Notes: generated by a model not told the origin, from the sequence alone. A DNA stretch of 64,000 nucleotides from Micromonospora sp. NBC_01699 (GCF_036250065.1 NZ_CP109199.1:496001-560000), one strand, 5' to 3'. Positions 45,451-54,896 are shown, counted from the stretch's first letter. Made by a program: numbers and translations.

Positions 45451-46698
45451 ATGGTGACCTGGATCGAGCGGTTCGGACCGGGCACCGATCCCGACGACGG
45501 CACGCTGCGGGTGGCGGTCAAGGACGCCATCGACGTGGCCGGCACGGTCACCACCGCGGGCTGTGCGGCCGTACGTGACCTGGCTGTGCCCGCCGTCGCC
45601 GACGCCGCCTGCCTGGCCGGCGTACGGGCGGCCGGCGCCCGCATAGTCGGGAAGACCAACCTGACCGAGCTGTGTCTGAGCCCGGTCGGCGACAACGCCC
45701 TGTTCGGCACCCCGGTCAATCCGCTGGCACCGGATCGCATCCCCGGCGGTTCGTCCAGCGGCAGCGCGGTGGCGGTCGCGACCGCCGAGGCCGACCTCGC
45801 CCTGGGTACGGACACCGGTGGCTCGGTCCGCATCCCGGCCGCCTGCTGTGGCGTCGTCGGCCTCAAGACCACCTGGGGGCGGATCCCGACCGACGGGGTG
45901 TGGCCGCTGGCCCGCAGCCTCGACACGGTCGGCCCGCTCGCCCGGGACGTGGCCGGTGTCGTCACCGGGATGCGGTTGCTCGAACCGGCCTGGACCGTCG
46001 CTCCCGCGGCCGCCCGTACCGTCGGCCGGCTGCGGATCGATGGGGTGGATCCCGCCTACGAGCGGGCCGTCGACGCCGCGCTCGACGTCGCCGGGTTCAG
46101 CGTTCGCGCCGTACGGCTGGACGGGTGGAACGCCACCCACGCCGCCTTCGACACCATCGTGATCAGCGAGTTCTGGCAGGCCCACCATGCCCTGCTCGAC
46201 GCGGACGGGATGAGCCCGCTCGCCAACGGGGCACTTCGCGCGGGCAGCGCGGTGAGCGTGGAGCAGTTGGCCGAGGCGAGGTCCGTGCAGCGGGCCTGGC
46301 GGGCGGAGCTGGCCTCGGCCCTGGCCGAGGTCGACCTGCTGGCCCTGCCGACGCTGGTTGCACCGCCACCGCTGTCGACCGACTTCGCCGGCTTCCCGCT
46401 CACCGCACTGACCGCACCCGTCAACCTCGCCGGCCTGCCCGCCATCGCGCTGCCGATTCCGGCGCCACCGCCGATCCCGGTGCCGGGCGCAGTCGTACCG
46501 CCGGGCGCAGTCGTACCGCCGGGCGCAGTCGTACCGCCGGGCGCGGCCGTGTTTACGAGCGCGGCCGTACCGCCGAGCCTGCAACTGGTCGGGCCCGCCT
46601 TCGCTGAGGACCTGCTCTGTGCGACCGCGCTCGTGGTCGAGAGCCGGCTGCGGTGGTCGGCGCCCGTCGGGTCGTCACCGCTCGGCGACCGGGGGTAG
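45451..46698 (+). CDS. Amidase signature family hydrolase
   Basis: A 415-residue amidase with the Ser-cisSer-Lys triad: Lys in VAVKDAIDV, and the two Ser in GGSSSGSAVAV and GTDTGGSVRIPAA. It hydrolyses an unknown amide. It starts at ATG 45451; the longer frame upstream is a murB shadow. Near the C-terminus, between LPIPAPPPIPVPGA and PPSLQLVGP, there are tandem 18-base repeats coding PGAVVP that enlarge a loop. The last 24 bases overlap the end of the convergent MFS gene. Confidence 0.9.
   Translation: MVTWIERFGPGTDPDDGTLRVAVKDAIDVAGTVTTAGCAAVRDLAVPAVADAACLAGVRAAGARIVGKTNLTELCLSPVGDNALFGTPVNPLAPDRIPGGSSSGSAVAVATAEADLALGTDTGGSVRIPAACCGVVGLKTTWGRIPTDGVWPLARSLDTVGPLARDVAGVVTGMRLLEPAWTVAPAAARTVGRLRIDGVDPAYERAVDAALDVAGFSVRAVRLDGWNATHAAFDTIVISEFWQAHHALLDADGMSPLANGALRAGSAVSVEQLAEARSVQRAWRAELASALAEVDLLALPTLVAPPPLSTDFAGFPLTALTAPVNLAGLPAIALPIPAPPPIPVPGAVVPPGAVVPPGAVVPPGAAVFTSAAVPPSLQLVGPAFAEDLLCATALVVESRLRWSAPVGSSPLGDRG
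46483..46545 (+). repeat. 18-base tandem repeat inside the amidase gene
   Basis: The unit CCGGGCGCAGTCGTACCG occurs three times exactly (46483, 46501, 46519) and once in part (46537), coding PGAVVP repeats in frame. Slippage at this array would change protein length in 6-residue steps without a frameshift. Confidence 0.9.
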
Positions 46699-47871
46699 GA
46701 CGGGCGCGTCGGCCCGGATCCGGCGAATTCCCGGTACGGCCAGGCCGACGAGCAGCACACCGACGCCGGCCCAGATCCCGAACGCGAAGGATGTGGAGTG
46801 CTGCGCGGCCAGCACCCCGAGACCGGGCCGGGCCACGGCGATGCCGACCCCGCCGACACACGCGACCACCCCGAAGATCGTCGCGCGTACGGCTCGCGGG
46901 GTGACCTCGTTGGTGAAGACCTCCAGCACCGTCAGGCCGAGGGTGTACCCGAATCCCATCAGCGGCAGGAACAGGAACGGGCCGAGCCAGTCCACCTGGT
47001 TGGTCGCCACCAGCGCGGCCAGGATGAGCAGGAACGCCGTGGCCAGTGCCGTCGGGCGGTGCACCGGCCGGACGTATCCGGCGACCAGCCCGCCGAACAC
47101 CGAGGCGGCCGCGAACACCCCGTACATCCAGCCGGTGACCTGCGCGGACAGGCCCAGTTCGAGGGCCAGGGGCTGGAACAGGATGCGGGCGCTCCAGCCG
47201 AACAGCAGCAGCAGGCCGCCGAGCCACACGGCACGCCGTACGCGGGGGTTGGCCGCCGCCGCCCGGATGTCCGCCAGCACCGAGCCGAGGGTGGCGACCA
47301 CCCGTGAACCGGCGATCTCCGGCAGCGTGTACGCGAGCAGGAACGCCACCCCGGCCAGTACGGCGGTGACGGTGAACGGCAGCCGGTGGTCCACCTCGTA
47401 GAGATAACCAGCCGCCAGCAGCGAGACGAGTACGGACCCGTTGCCGACCGCCCGTACGAGTCCGAACGCCCTGGCCGGATCGATGTCGAGCTCGTCTTGG
47501 GCGCACAGTTCGTAGAGGTAGGTACTGGCCGCGCCGGACGACAGCGCCCACAGCACACCCCAGAGCACCCATGCGCCGAACAGCACCCGCACCGAGTCGA
47601 TCTGCGTGATGGCGGTGAAGGTCAGCACCGTGGCGCCGGCCAGCGCCAGGTAGGTACGCCGTCGCCCGATCCGGTCGGCGACCAGACCCACCGGGAACTC
47701 GCAGATGACCGAGACGATCCGGAACACCCCATCGGCGAGCACGGCGGTGGTCAGCGGGAAACCGAGGTCGAGCAGGTAGATCAGCCAGATGGGGAACCAG
47801 AACTGCACTTCGAGCAGGAACTGGGTGATCGTCAGCGTACGGATCGGGCGGCTGCGCAGAGCTGTTCTCAT
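46675..47871 (-). CDS. MFS transporter
   Basis: A 398-residue membrane protein with about 12 hydrophobic segments. The loop after segment 2 reads GLVADRIGRRRTYL, matching the MFS motif A (GxxxDRxGRR). The N-terminal segment FLLEVQFWFPIWLIYLLDLGFPL and the family pattern resemble drug/solute efflux members of unknown substrate. The gene converges with the amidase (24-base overlap). Start ATG 47871. Confidence 0.88.
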   Translation of the reverse strand: MRTALRSRPIRTLTITQFLLEVQFWFPIWLIYLLDLGFPLTTAVLADGVFRIVSVICEFPVGLVADRIGRRRTYLALAGATVLTFTAITQIDSVRVLFGAWVLWGVLWALSSGAASTYLYELCAQDELDIDPARAFGLVRAVGNGSVLVSLLAAGYLYEVDHRLPFTVTAVLAGVAFLLAYTLPEIAGSRVVATLGSVLADIRAAAANPRVRRAVWLGGLLLLFGWSARILFQPLALELGLSAQVTGWMYGVFAAASVFGGLVAGYVRPVHRPTALATAFLLILAALVATNQVDWLGPFLFLPLMGFGYTLGLTVLEVFTNEVTPRAVRATIFGVVACVGGVGIAVARPGLGVLAAQHSTSFAFGIWAGVGVLLVGLAVPGIRRIRADAPVLPPVAER

Positions 47872-47889
47872 CGGGTCCGATCGCGTCCG

Positions 47890-49323
47890 TCAGGCCCGGT
47901 CGCGGCGGAAGAACAGGTACATGATCACCAGTAGCAGTGACACCACCCCGGACGCGATCAGGATGGCGTCCGCCGGCTGCGCGGCGACCCACTCCACCAT
48001 GGACGAACGACCCAGGTCGTATGCGGCCATGTCCGGGTCGTTGGCCATCGACCGCCCGAACTCGGTCACCGCGAGCGCCGTGGCGAGGATGGACGTCACG
48101 CCGATGCCCAGCAGGATCAGGTCGGTGAACATCCCGGACCGAGCCGTACGCCGGGCGGCCAGTTCGGCGAGCCGACGGTCGCAGATCTCGATCTTGAACC
48201 GTACGGGTTGGGCCAGGAGGCCGTCGTAGTCCCAGAACTCCAGGATCGCGTCCATCTCCACCCGTACCGCGCGCTTGAGGTACTTCGAGAGATCCTGCCG
48301 CTCCATGATGATCAGCTCGGCCCGCTGGCTCAGGCTCAACAGCTGCCCCCTGAGCTGGTCGAGCTCCCACCGGGAGGCGGCCACCGCCGCCGAATCAGCG
48401 AGGATCTTCGACAGCCGGGTGTCGATCCGGTCCAGCGTGCCGTAGAACACCTGCGCGTAGCGCAGCGCGTCCCACTGGTCCCGGAACGGGTCGCCGGGCA
48501 GCATCCGGCCGCCTGCCCCGGTGCGGTCCATGAAAATGTAGTTCAGCCAGCGGACCAGGTGCTCCAGATCGCCGGCCAGCAGCCGGTCCGCCGGGCTGCG
48601 GACGTCACCGGCCAGCACCACGTCCTTGACCCAGTGCCGGGTGACCGCGTCGGCCCCCGGCTGCGCCGGATCCAGTACGAGGCTGCGGGTGACCCAGAGC
48701 GGTTCGCCGAACTCCGCCGTCAGCGGGTCCTCCTCCGGCGTCGCCGCCACCAGGATCCGGCCGTCCCGGTCGGCCCGCCGGAGCAGGCGCAGCACCGGAT
48801 CCAGGTACCGGGTGACCGTCTCCCGCGCCACCCGTTCACCCATCGCCACCGCCGCGGCCTGGAGTTGGTCGAGACGCCCGGCCAGGCCGGCGGGGTCCTC
48901 GGTGGGCCGTGGGTCGACGTCGGCCAGCATCTCCAGCAGCATCAGGCCGTGGTCGTAGAGCCGGAAGCTGATCTCGGTGACCCCGGCGTGCGGGGCGGTG
49001 GTGACGCCGACGAACTCGCCCGGCAGGTGCTCGGGGTAGAGCGTGCCGGTGAGGACGTGCATGGTGCGTTCGACGGCGTGGTCGCTGATCACGCGGTAGA
49101 GGTTCAGCGAACTCGTCGGCCGGGTGTGTTCCAGCACCACGGTCGGGGACCGTCGGGGTCCATCCGGTGGTACGTCGTCCGGCGCCCGTTCCGCCAGCAG
49201 TTCGTCCACCGCCGGCTGCTGGTCGGCCCAGAAGCGCGCGTACCCCTGCGGGTCGCGCAGGGAGGCCCCGGGTACGGCGTAGTAGTCGACCACCACCGGG
49301 GCCAGGATCCGGAGCTGGATCAC
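47890..49323 (-). CDS. Membrane protein of unknown function with C-terminal TM pair
   Basis: A 477-residue protein that I do not recognise. Most of it is a soluble, helix-rich region. A long amphipathic segment at ~310-390 (LDRIDTRLSKILADSAAVAA, then LRGQLLSLSQRAELIIMERQ) looks coiled-coil. Two membrane segments follow near the C-terminus: FTDLILLGIGVTSILATALAV and AILIASGVVSLLLVIMYLFF, ending in a basic RRDRA tail. The topology, a long soluble N-terminus with a terminal hairpin, recalls CorA-like or RMD1-like proteins, but the GxN motif is absent. The start overlaps the stop of the binding-protein-like gene (ATGA), so the two probably act together. Confidence 0.6.
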   Translation of the reverse strand: MIQLRILAPVVVDYYAVPGASLRDPQGYARFWADQQPAVDELLAERAPDDVPPDGPRRSPTVVLEHTRPTSSLNLYRVISDHAVERTMHVLTGTLYPEHLPGEFVGVTTAPHAGVTEISFRLYDHGLMLLEMLADVDPRPTEDPAGLAGRLDQLQAAAVAMGERVARETVTRYLDPVLRLLRRADRDGRILVAATPEEDPLTAEFGEPLWVTRSLVLDPAQPGADAVTRHWVKDVVLAGDVRSPADRLLAGDLEHLVRWLNYIFMDRTGAGGRMLPGDPFRDQWDALRYAQVFYGTLDRIDTRLSKILADSAAVAASRWELDQLRGQLLSLSQRAELIIMERQDLSKYLKRAVRVEMDAILEFWDYDGLLAQPVRFKIEICDRRLAELAARRTARSGMFTDLILLGIGVTSILATALAVTEFGRSMANDPDMAAYDLGRSSMVEWVAAQPADAILIASGVVSLLLVIMYLFFRRDRA

Positions 49324-50402
49324 GACGGCTCCGTACCGAGCAGCAGGGCGCGGGCGTCGACGTGCAGCACCCGGCCCTGCGCCGGCCCGTTGGTGACCTT
49401 CACCCGGACCAGGATCCGATCCGGCGGCGGGCCGGGGCTCGCGCCGAACGCCTCGGGCCAGGCCAGCACCTGTGCGCGGGTGCCCTTCGGGGCGAGCAGC
49501 ACCAGTTTGCCGTCCTGGTCCAGGAGTTCCACCAGACCCGTCCCGCCGACCGGGATCAGGGTCACCTCGCGTCGCCCGGACGGTTCGAGGTCGGCGACGA
49601 TGTCCTCGTACTCCTGGCTCTGGCGCATTTTCGCCAGCGTCGCGTTGAACCTGGCCATCACCGTGGCGGCCTCGTTGCTGTCCGCCATCATGAAGTACAG
49701 GCCCTCCATCGAGTGCACCAGCGGGTTGTCGCCCGGCAGGTGGCCGAAGTCCGCGGCGTCACCGGCGAAGGACGGGTCGGCGAGCACCGCCCGGCCGGAG
49801 AGCAGCCCCTCGGCGAGCACGTCTATCCGGCCGTCGGCGAGCGCCCGGAAGCCCTCCAGGGCGGATCCGAACCGCACGAATTCGTCAACCGCCGACTCCA
49901 GTTCGCCCCAGTAGTCGTACCCGTCGATGGCGCCGACCCGCAGCGCGCCCAGGTCGGCGGCGGACGAGACGGTCGGTTCGCCGTTGCGGCGGTTGTAGAA
50001 CAGCACGTACTCGAAGTCGACCAGCGGGTCGGAGAGCAGGAAGTCGGTACGCCGGGACTCGCTACCCACCAGCGGGAACGCTCCGACGGTGGCGCCGGCG
50101 GCGACCTGCTCCTCGGCCAGCGACCAGGAGGTGTACCTGACCTCGGGGGAGTAACCGGACCGGCTCAGCACCTCGACCACCAACCGGGTGACCGGTCCGC
50201 CGGAGGGCAGCTCGGGGCCGACGAACGGTGCCCACGAGCCGCTGGAGACCAGCACCGCCCTGGACGGTGTGGTCGGCGAACCGCGCAGCCCGATGGCCAC
50301 GATCCCGGTGGCCACGACCACGGCTGCCACCAGGACCAGTGCCGGCGCCCAACTCCGAAGCGGCTTCAGCAGGGCGGACAGCCGCCGCGAGTTCGGGGTC
50401 AC
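49320..50402 (-). CDS. Membrane-anchored extracellular solute-binding-like protein
   Basis: A 360-residue protein with an N-terminal anchor (WAPALVLVAAVVVATGIVAIGL, residues ~18-39) and a family-3 periplasmic-binding-like domain: LVSSGSWAPFVG, VEVLSRSGYSPEVRYTSW, FPLVGSESRRTDFLLSDPL, LGALRVGAIDGYDYW, EGLYFMMA. It lacks a lipobox, so it is probably held by its uncleaved anchor. No ABC permease is adjacent; the partner is the membrane protein that overlaps its stop. A sensor or ligand-binding role is likely. The last ~70 residues are an extra beta-rich domain. Confidence 0.7.
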   Translation of the reverse strand: MTPNSRRLSALLKPLRSWAPALVLVAAVVVATGIVAIGLRGSPTTPSRAVLVSSGSWAPFVGPELPSGGPVTRLVVEVLSRSGYSPEVRYTSWSLAEEQVAAGATVGAFPLVGSESRRTDFLLSDPLVDFEYVLFYNRRNGEPTVSSAADLGALRVGAIDGYDYWGELESAVDEFVRFGSALEGFRALADGRIDVLAEGLLSGRAVLADPSFAGDAADFGHLPGDNPLVHSMEGLYFMMADSNEAATVMARFNATLAKMRQSQEYEDIVADLEPSGRREVTLIPVGGTGLVELLDQDGKLVLLAPKGTRAQVLAWPEAFGASPGPPPDRILVRVKVTNGPAQGRVLHVDARALLLGTEPS

Positions 50403-50554
50403 GGACGGATGCTATCCGCGCGAATCCACAGTCGACGGATGAGTGTCGTCCTACGGTCACGTTCGACCACCATCACGTCACGCATCGTCATGCCCCGATC
50501 GAAGCACGGATGCGAACGTTCCGACAGGGTGCCCGACGATCGAGGCGGTACGGG

Positions 50555-51133
50555 TCAGGCGGAGGGGATCTCGCGCATCGGCTTGAGCGCCAGCGCCCAC
50601 CGGGCCAGCTCGTCGAGCAGCGCCGTCGCCTGGGTCTCCATCTGCTCGGTCGGCCGGATCTCGGTCCCGTCCTCGCTGCGCAGGGACATCACGAACGGGA
50701 TCATGACCGACTCGTTCAGCGGCACCATCTTCAGCGCCAGCAAAACCGGCTTGATCTGCTGCTGGGCTCGGGTACCGGCGGCGATCCCGCCGTAGCTGAC
50801 CAGGCCGATCGGCTTGTACTGCCACTCGTTGTGCAGGTAGTCGATGGCGTTCTTCAGTGGCGCCGTGTAGCCGTAGTTGTACTCCGGCATCACCAGCACG
50901 TACGCGTCCCCGGCGTCGATCTTCGCGCTCCAGTCCAGGGCGTGCTGGCCCTCGTACCGGCGCATCCGGGGATGGTTCGGCTCGTCCATCATCGGCAGGT
51001 TCAACTCGGCCAGGTCGATCAGCTCCACGTCGAAGGCGCCGTGCTTGGCCGCGCGGTCGAAGAACCACTCGCCGACCGGCAGACCGATCCGGCCGGGGCG
51101 GGTGCTGGCGATGATGACGTGCAGCTTGGGCAT
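50555..51133 (-). CDS. NADPH-dependent FMN reductase
   Basis: A 192-residue flavodoxin-fold reductase. The FMN-binding start is LHVIIASTRPGRIGLPVG, and MPEYNYGYTAPLKNAIDYL is the signature loop of this family (PEYNxxxxxxLKNAID). It reduces flavin or quinone/azo substrates with NAD(P)H; the physiological substrate is unknown. Start ATG 51133. Not in an obvious operon. Confidence 0.92.
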   Translation of the reverse strand: MPKLHVIIASTRPGRIGLPVGEWFFDRAAKHGAFDVELIDLAELNLPMMDEPNHPRMRRYEGQHALDWSAKIDAGDAYVLVMPEYNYGYTAPLKNAIDYLHNEWQYKPIGLVSYGGIAAGTRAQQQIKPVLLALKMVPLNESVMIPFVMSLRSEDGTEIRPTEQMETQATALLDELARWALALKPMREIPSA

Positions 51134-51219
51134 GCCGCGTACGTCCCCTCTGGTGCGGTACGACTCCCTGGCCCGACCAGCCTCTCACGGCCGGCACGCG
51201 GTGACTCCGGGGGAGTCGT

Positions 51220-51942
51220 TCACTCGAAGAAGCGGGCCAGGTGGCTGCTCGTGGGCTCCGGGTCGCCGGGCTCCAGCGGGGTCAGGTCGGCGAAGATCGA
51301 CGCGCCGTCGCAGCCGGCGTGCAGCGGGTACCAGCGCGGGGTGCCCGGTGGCCGCGAGCAGATCCCCTTGATCGTCTGTACGTCCAGCAGCCGTACGTGG
51401 GTCGGGTCGGCGACCGCGTTCACATGCCCCCACCAGGGGCTCATGATGTGCAGGGTGCCGCCCGGCCGGAGCACCCGGTGGCACTCGTCGACCAGGGACA
51501 GGAAGTCGATCAGGTGCTCCAGGATGTGCACCGTGAAGATCACGTCGATCGAGTTGTCGGCGAGCGGCAGCGCCCCGGACAGGTCCGCCTGGGCGTCCAC
51601 CCCGTCCGCCCGGCGCAGGTCCAGGCCCAGGTTCTCCGGGTACTGCTTCGCCGCGCCGCAGCCGAGGTCCATCACCACCGGTTCCCGGCCGCCGACCCGG
51701 ATCCGGGACCAGACCGCGAGCACCCCGTCGAACCGCCCGACCAACTGCTTGACCAGCCGCAGTTGCCGCAGGTCGGCGACGTCGCCGGTCAGGTGCGCCA
51801 CGCCCCGGTCGAAGCGGACGTCGACCGCCACCCCGCGCATCCGATCGTCGTGCTCGGCCAGATCGGCGCACGCCTGCGTGAGGAAACCGTCGATCTCCCG
51901 CAGCCGCTCGCCGGAGGACGCCGTACGTGCCAACGCGACCAT
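51220..51942 (-). CDS. BON domain fused to class I methyltransferase
   Basis: A 240-residue protein. Residues ~15-85 (DRMRGVAVDVRFDRGVAHLTG...LVKQLVGRFDGVLAVWSRIRV) follow the alpha/beta pattern of a BON domain, normally found in envelope or lipid-binding proteins. Residues ~90-200 are a SAM-dependent methyltransferase: VMDLGCGAAKQYP (motif I, GxG), FTVHILEHLID, LRPGGTLHIMSPWWGHVNA. No signal peptide. The methyl acceptor is unknown. The BON part is a pattern match by eye. Confidence 0.75.
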   Translation of the reverse strand: MVALARTASSGERLREIDGFLTQACADLAEHDDRMRGVAVDVRFDRGVAHLTGDVADLRQLRLVKQLVGRFDGVLAVWSRIRVGGREPVVMDLGCGAAKQYPENLGLDLRRADGVDAQADLSGALPLADNSIDVIFTVHILEHLIDFLSLVDECHRVLRPGGTLHIMSPWWGHVNAVADPTHVRLLDVQTIKGICSRPPGTPRWYPLHAGCDGASIFADLTPLEPGDPEPTSSHLARFFE

Positions 51943-52028
51943 GGGCCCACCTCCCGGCCCGGCCTACCCACGATCGGCCCGGCCATGCCCCGCCGCCACC
52001 GCTTTTCCGGCGGCGGCAGGAGCCGGCG

Positions 52029-52343
52029 TCAGCGGGGCGAGGGGCGGCGGCCCAGCCGGGTGGCCCGGATCCGCTGCCGGGGCGGGGTCGGCGGCAGCAC
52101 CCGTTTCAGGTGGTATCGGTGCAGCTCGGCGGTGCCCTCCATCGAGCTGTCGTCGGTGACCGCGACCAGGTCCCAGCCCTGGAGCCCGGCCCGGTTCAGG
52201 TGCTCCAGCGCGGTTTCGCCGTACGCCGAGACGTCGAGCATGGAGCCGTCCGGGCCGTACCAGGTGTAGATGAGTTCCCAACCGGTGTCCTCTAGCCGGG
52301 CCTGCCGGCGCCGTACGAGCAAGGCGTACTCGAACTGGACCAT
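52029..52343 (-). CDS. Small DUF4177-like protein
   Basis: A 104-residue protein. MVQFEYALLVRRR at the start and LNRAGLQGWDLVAVTDD followed by HRYHLKR resemble DUF4177, a small fold typical of single-domain proteins (LNxxGxxGWELVxv...yhLKR). The tail is Pro/Arg-rich. Function unknown. Confidence 0.75.
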   Translation of the reverse strand: MVQFEYALLVRRRQARLEDTGWELIYTWYGPDGSMLDVSAYGETALEHLNRAGLQGWDLVAVTDDSSMEGTAELHRYHLKRVLPPTPPRQRIRATRLGRRPSPR

Positions 52344-52409
52344 GGGCTCATTGTCGTCTATTCCGGCAGGTCGGCAAGGCGAAGACGGCGGCGACCCGCC
52401 GGGGCCGGG

Positions 52410-54047
52410 TCAGCGTTCGGTCACCCGGCCGCCGTCGACCTCGACGTGCCGGGTGGTCCGGACCGCCGCAAGCATCCGGCGATCGTGCGTGACCAGCAAC
52501 AACGTCCCCGGGTACGCGTCCAGCGCCGATTCCAGCTGCTCGATCGCGGTCAGGTCGAGGTGGTTCGTCGGCTCGTCCAGCACCAGCAGGTTCACCCCAC
52601 GGGCCTGGAGCAGGGCGAGCGCCGCCCGGGTCCGCTCACCCGGGGACAGGGTCGCCGCCGGGCGCAGTACGTGCGCGGCCCGCAGCCCGAACTTCGCCAG
52701 CAGGGTCCGTACGTCGGCCGGCGCCAGTTCCGGTACGGCGGCGCCGAACGCGTCGACCAGCGGCTGGTCGCCGAGGAACAGTCCCCGGGCCTGGTCGACC
52801 TCGCCGACCACCACCCCCGGCCCGAGCGAGGCGTGCCCGGCGGCCAGCGGCAGTCGCCCCAGCAGGGCGCCGAGCAGGGTGGACTTGCCGGCGCCGTTGG
52901 CCCCGGTGATCGCCACCTTCTCGGCCCAGCCGATCTGGAGGTCGACCGGCCCGAGGGTGAAGCCGCCCCGGTCCACCACCGCGCCACGCAGCGCGGCGAC
53001 GATCGTACCGGCGCGGGGTGCGGCGGTGATCTCCATCCGCAGCTCCCACTCCTTGCGTGGCTCCTCGACCACGTCCAGCCGTTCGATCAGCTTCTCGGTC
53101 TGCCGGGCCTTCGCCGCCTGCTTCTCGCTCGTCTCACCGCGCATGTGCTTGGCGATCTTGTCGTTGTCCGGTGCCTTGCGGCGGGCGTTGCGTACGCCCT
53201 TCTCCATCCAGGCCCGCTGGGTACGCGCCCGCGCCTCCAGCCCGGCGCGGGTGTCGGCGTACTCGTCGTAGTCGGCGCGGGCGTGCCGGCGGGCCACCTC
53301 CCGCTCCTCCAGGTAGGCGGCGTAACCACCACCGAAGAGGCGCACCTGCTGCTGCACCAGGTCGAGTTCCAGCACGGCGGTGACGGTCCGGGTGAGGAAC
53401 TCCCGGTCGTGGCTGACCAGCACGGTGCCGGCCCGCAGACCGGTGACGAACCGTTCCAGCCGGTCCAGACCGGCCAGGTCGAGGTCGTTGGTCGGCTCGT
53501 CCAGCAGGAAGATGTCGTACCGGCTGAGCAGCAGCGAGGCCATGCCGGCGCGGGCCGCCTGGCCACCGGAGAGGGTGGTCATCGGGGCGTCCAGGTCGAC
53601 CGTGAGCCCGAGTTCGGCGGCCACCTGCTCGGCCCGCTCGTCGAGGTCCGCCCCACCGAGCGCGAGCCAGCGTTCGAGCGCGGTCGCGTACGCGTCGTCA
53701 GAGCCCGGCAAACCGGCGGTGAGCGCCTCGGTGGCCTCGTCCAGGGCGGCCTGCGCCGCACTGACCCCGGTACGCCGGGACAGGAAGTCCCGGACGGCCT
53801 CGCCCGGCCGCCGTTCCGGCTCCTGGGGCAGGTGCCCGACGCCTGCGCCGGGCGGGTTGAGCTGCACCGTGCCCTGTTCCGGCGGCTGAAGCCCGGCGAG
53901 GGTACGCAGCAGCGTCGACTTGCCGGCGCCGTTCACCCCGACCAGCCCGATCACGTCGCCCGGGGCGACGACCAGGTCCAGCCCGGTGAACAGGACACGG
54001 TCCCCGTGTCCGGCGGTCAGGTCCTTGGCGATCAACGTGGCACTCAT
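52410..54047 (-). CDS. ABC-F family ATPase
   Basis: A 545-residue soluble protein with two ABC domains and no membrane segments, the ABC-F type that acts on ribosomes or gives antibiotic resistance. Domain 1 has GVNGAGKST, LSGGQAARAGMA and LLDEPTNDLD. The linker is charged and rich in Arg/Lys (~residues 240-330). Domain 2 has GANGAGKST, LSPGERTRAALA and VLDEPTNHLD. ATG 54047 gives the canonical N-terminus; the longer frame to 54752 is an antisense artefact over the next gene. It resembles the Uup/EttA and actinomycete TlrC-like groups; the exact role cannot be set by eye. Confidence 0.92.
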   Translation of the reverse strand: MSATLIAKDLTAGHGDRVLFTGLDLVVAPGDVIGLVGVNGAGKSTLLRTLAGLQPPEQGTVQLNPPGAGVGHLPQEPERRPGEAVRDFLSRRTGVSAAQAALDEATEALTAGLPGSDDAYATALERWLALGGADLDERAEQVAAELGLTVDLDAPMTTLSGGQAARAGMASLLLSRYDIFLLDEPTNDLDLAGLDRLERFVTGLRAGTVLVSHDREFLTRTVTAVLELDLVQQQVRLFGGGYAAYLEEREVARRHARADYDEYADTRAGLEARARTQRAWMEKGVRNARRKAPDNDKIAKHMRGETSEKQAAKARQTEKLIERLDVVEEPRKEWELRMEITAAPRAGTIVAALRGAVVDRGGFTLGPVDLQIGWAEKVAITGANGAGKSTLLGALLGRLPLAAGHASLGPGVVVGEVDQARGLFLGDQPLVDAFGAAVPELAPADVRTLLAKFGLRAAHVLRPAATLSPGERTRAALALLQARGVNLLVLDEPTNHLDLTAIEQLESALDAYPGTLLLVTHDRRMLAAVRTTRHVEVDGGRVTER

Positions 54048-54143
54048 GAGAACGCCGATGTTATCCGCCCGGCTGCCACGATCGCCGGGCATATCCGGCC
54101 GGGCGGGCGGCGCGCGGTGCCGGCGTCGGGGCAGACTGGGCCG

Positions 54144-54896
54144 GTGGCGACCACTCTCGCGATCGACTGCGGCGGCGGCGGGTTGAAGGCGTCGGTGCTG
54201 GACGAGGCGGGGACGATGCGGGCCCGGCCGATCCGGGTGCCGACCCCGTACCCGTTGCCGCCCGCGCTCTTCGTCAAGACCCTGGTGGATCTCGGCGGAC
54301 AGCTGCCGGCGGCGGACCGGGTCACCGTCGGGATGCCCGGCATGCTGCGCCACGGCGTGGTGGTCGCGACCCCGCACTACATCACCCGCGCCGGCCCCCG
54401 GACCAAACCCGACCCGGAGCTGACCGCCGAGTGGTCCGGCTTCGACGCCCGGACCGCGCTCACCGACGCGTTCGGCCTGCCGGTGCTGGTCCTCAACGAC
54501 GCCGAGGTACACGGCGCCGGGGTGGTCGCCGGGACCGGCTCGGAACTCGTGCTCACCCTCGGCACCGGCCTGGGCTGCGCACTGTTCGACGGCGGCACGC
54601 TCGCCCCGCACCTGGAGCTGTCGCAGGCGCCGGTGCGCTGGGGGATGAGCTACGACACCTACATCGGCGAGCACGAACGCCGCCGGCTGGGCGACGGGTT
54701 CTGGTCCCGACGGGTACGCGGGGTCGTCGAGGGTCTGCGCCCGGTCTTCCACTGGGACCGGCTCTATCTCGGCGGCGGCAACTCGCGGCTGATCCGCCCG
54801 GAGCAGCTTGCCCGGATGGGCGACGACGTGGTGGTGGTACCGAACACGGCGGGCATTCTCGGCGGTGTCCGGGCCTGGGCGATCTCCGCCGGCTGA
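54144..54896 (+). CDS. ROK-family sugar kinase (polyphosphate glucokinase-like)
   Basis: A 250-residue kinase. LAIDCGGGGLKASVLD is the phosphate-1 motif, GMPGMLRHGVV lies in the region of the catalytic Asp, VLVLNDAEVHGAG holds a substrate-binding Asp, and LTLGTGLGCALFDGG is the adenosine/phosphate-2 motif. Length and pattern match the polyphosphate/ATP-glucokinase branch. The usual ROK zinc-binding Cys cluster (CxCGxxGC) is absent, which is normal for that branch. GTG 54144 gives the complete domain. Confidence 0.88.
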   Translation: MATTLAIDCGGGGLKASVLDEAGTMRARPIRVPTPYPLPPALFVKTLVDLGGQLPAADRVTVGMPGMLRHGVVVATPHYITRAGPRTKPDPELTAEWSGFDARTALTDAFGLPVLVLNDAEVHGAGVVAGTGSELVLTLGTGLGCALFDGGTLAPHLELSQAPVRWGMSYDTYIGEHERRRLGDGFWSRRVRGVVEGLRPVFHWDRLYLGGGNSRLIRPEQLARMGDDVVVVPNTAGILGGVRAWAISAG

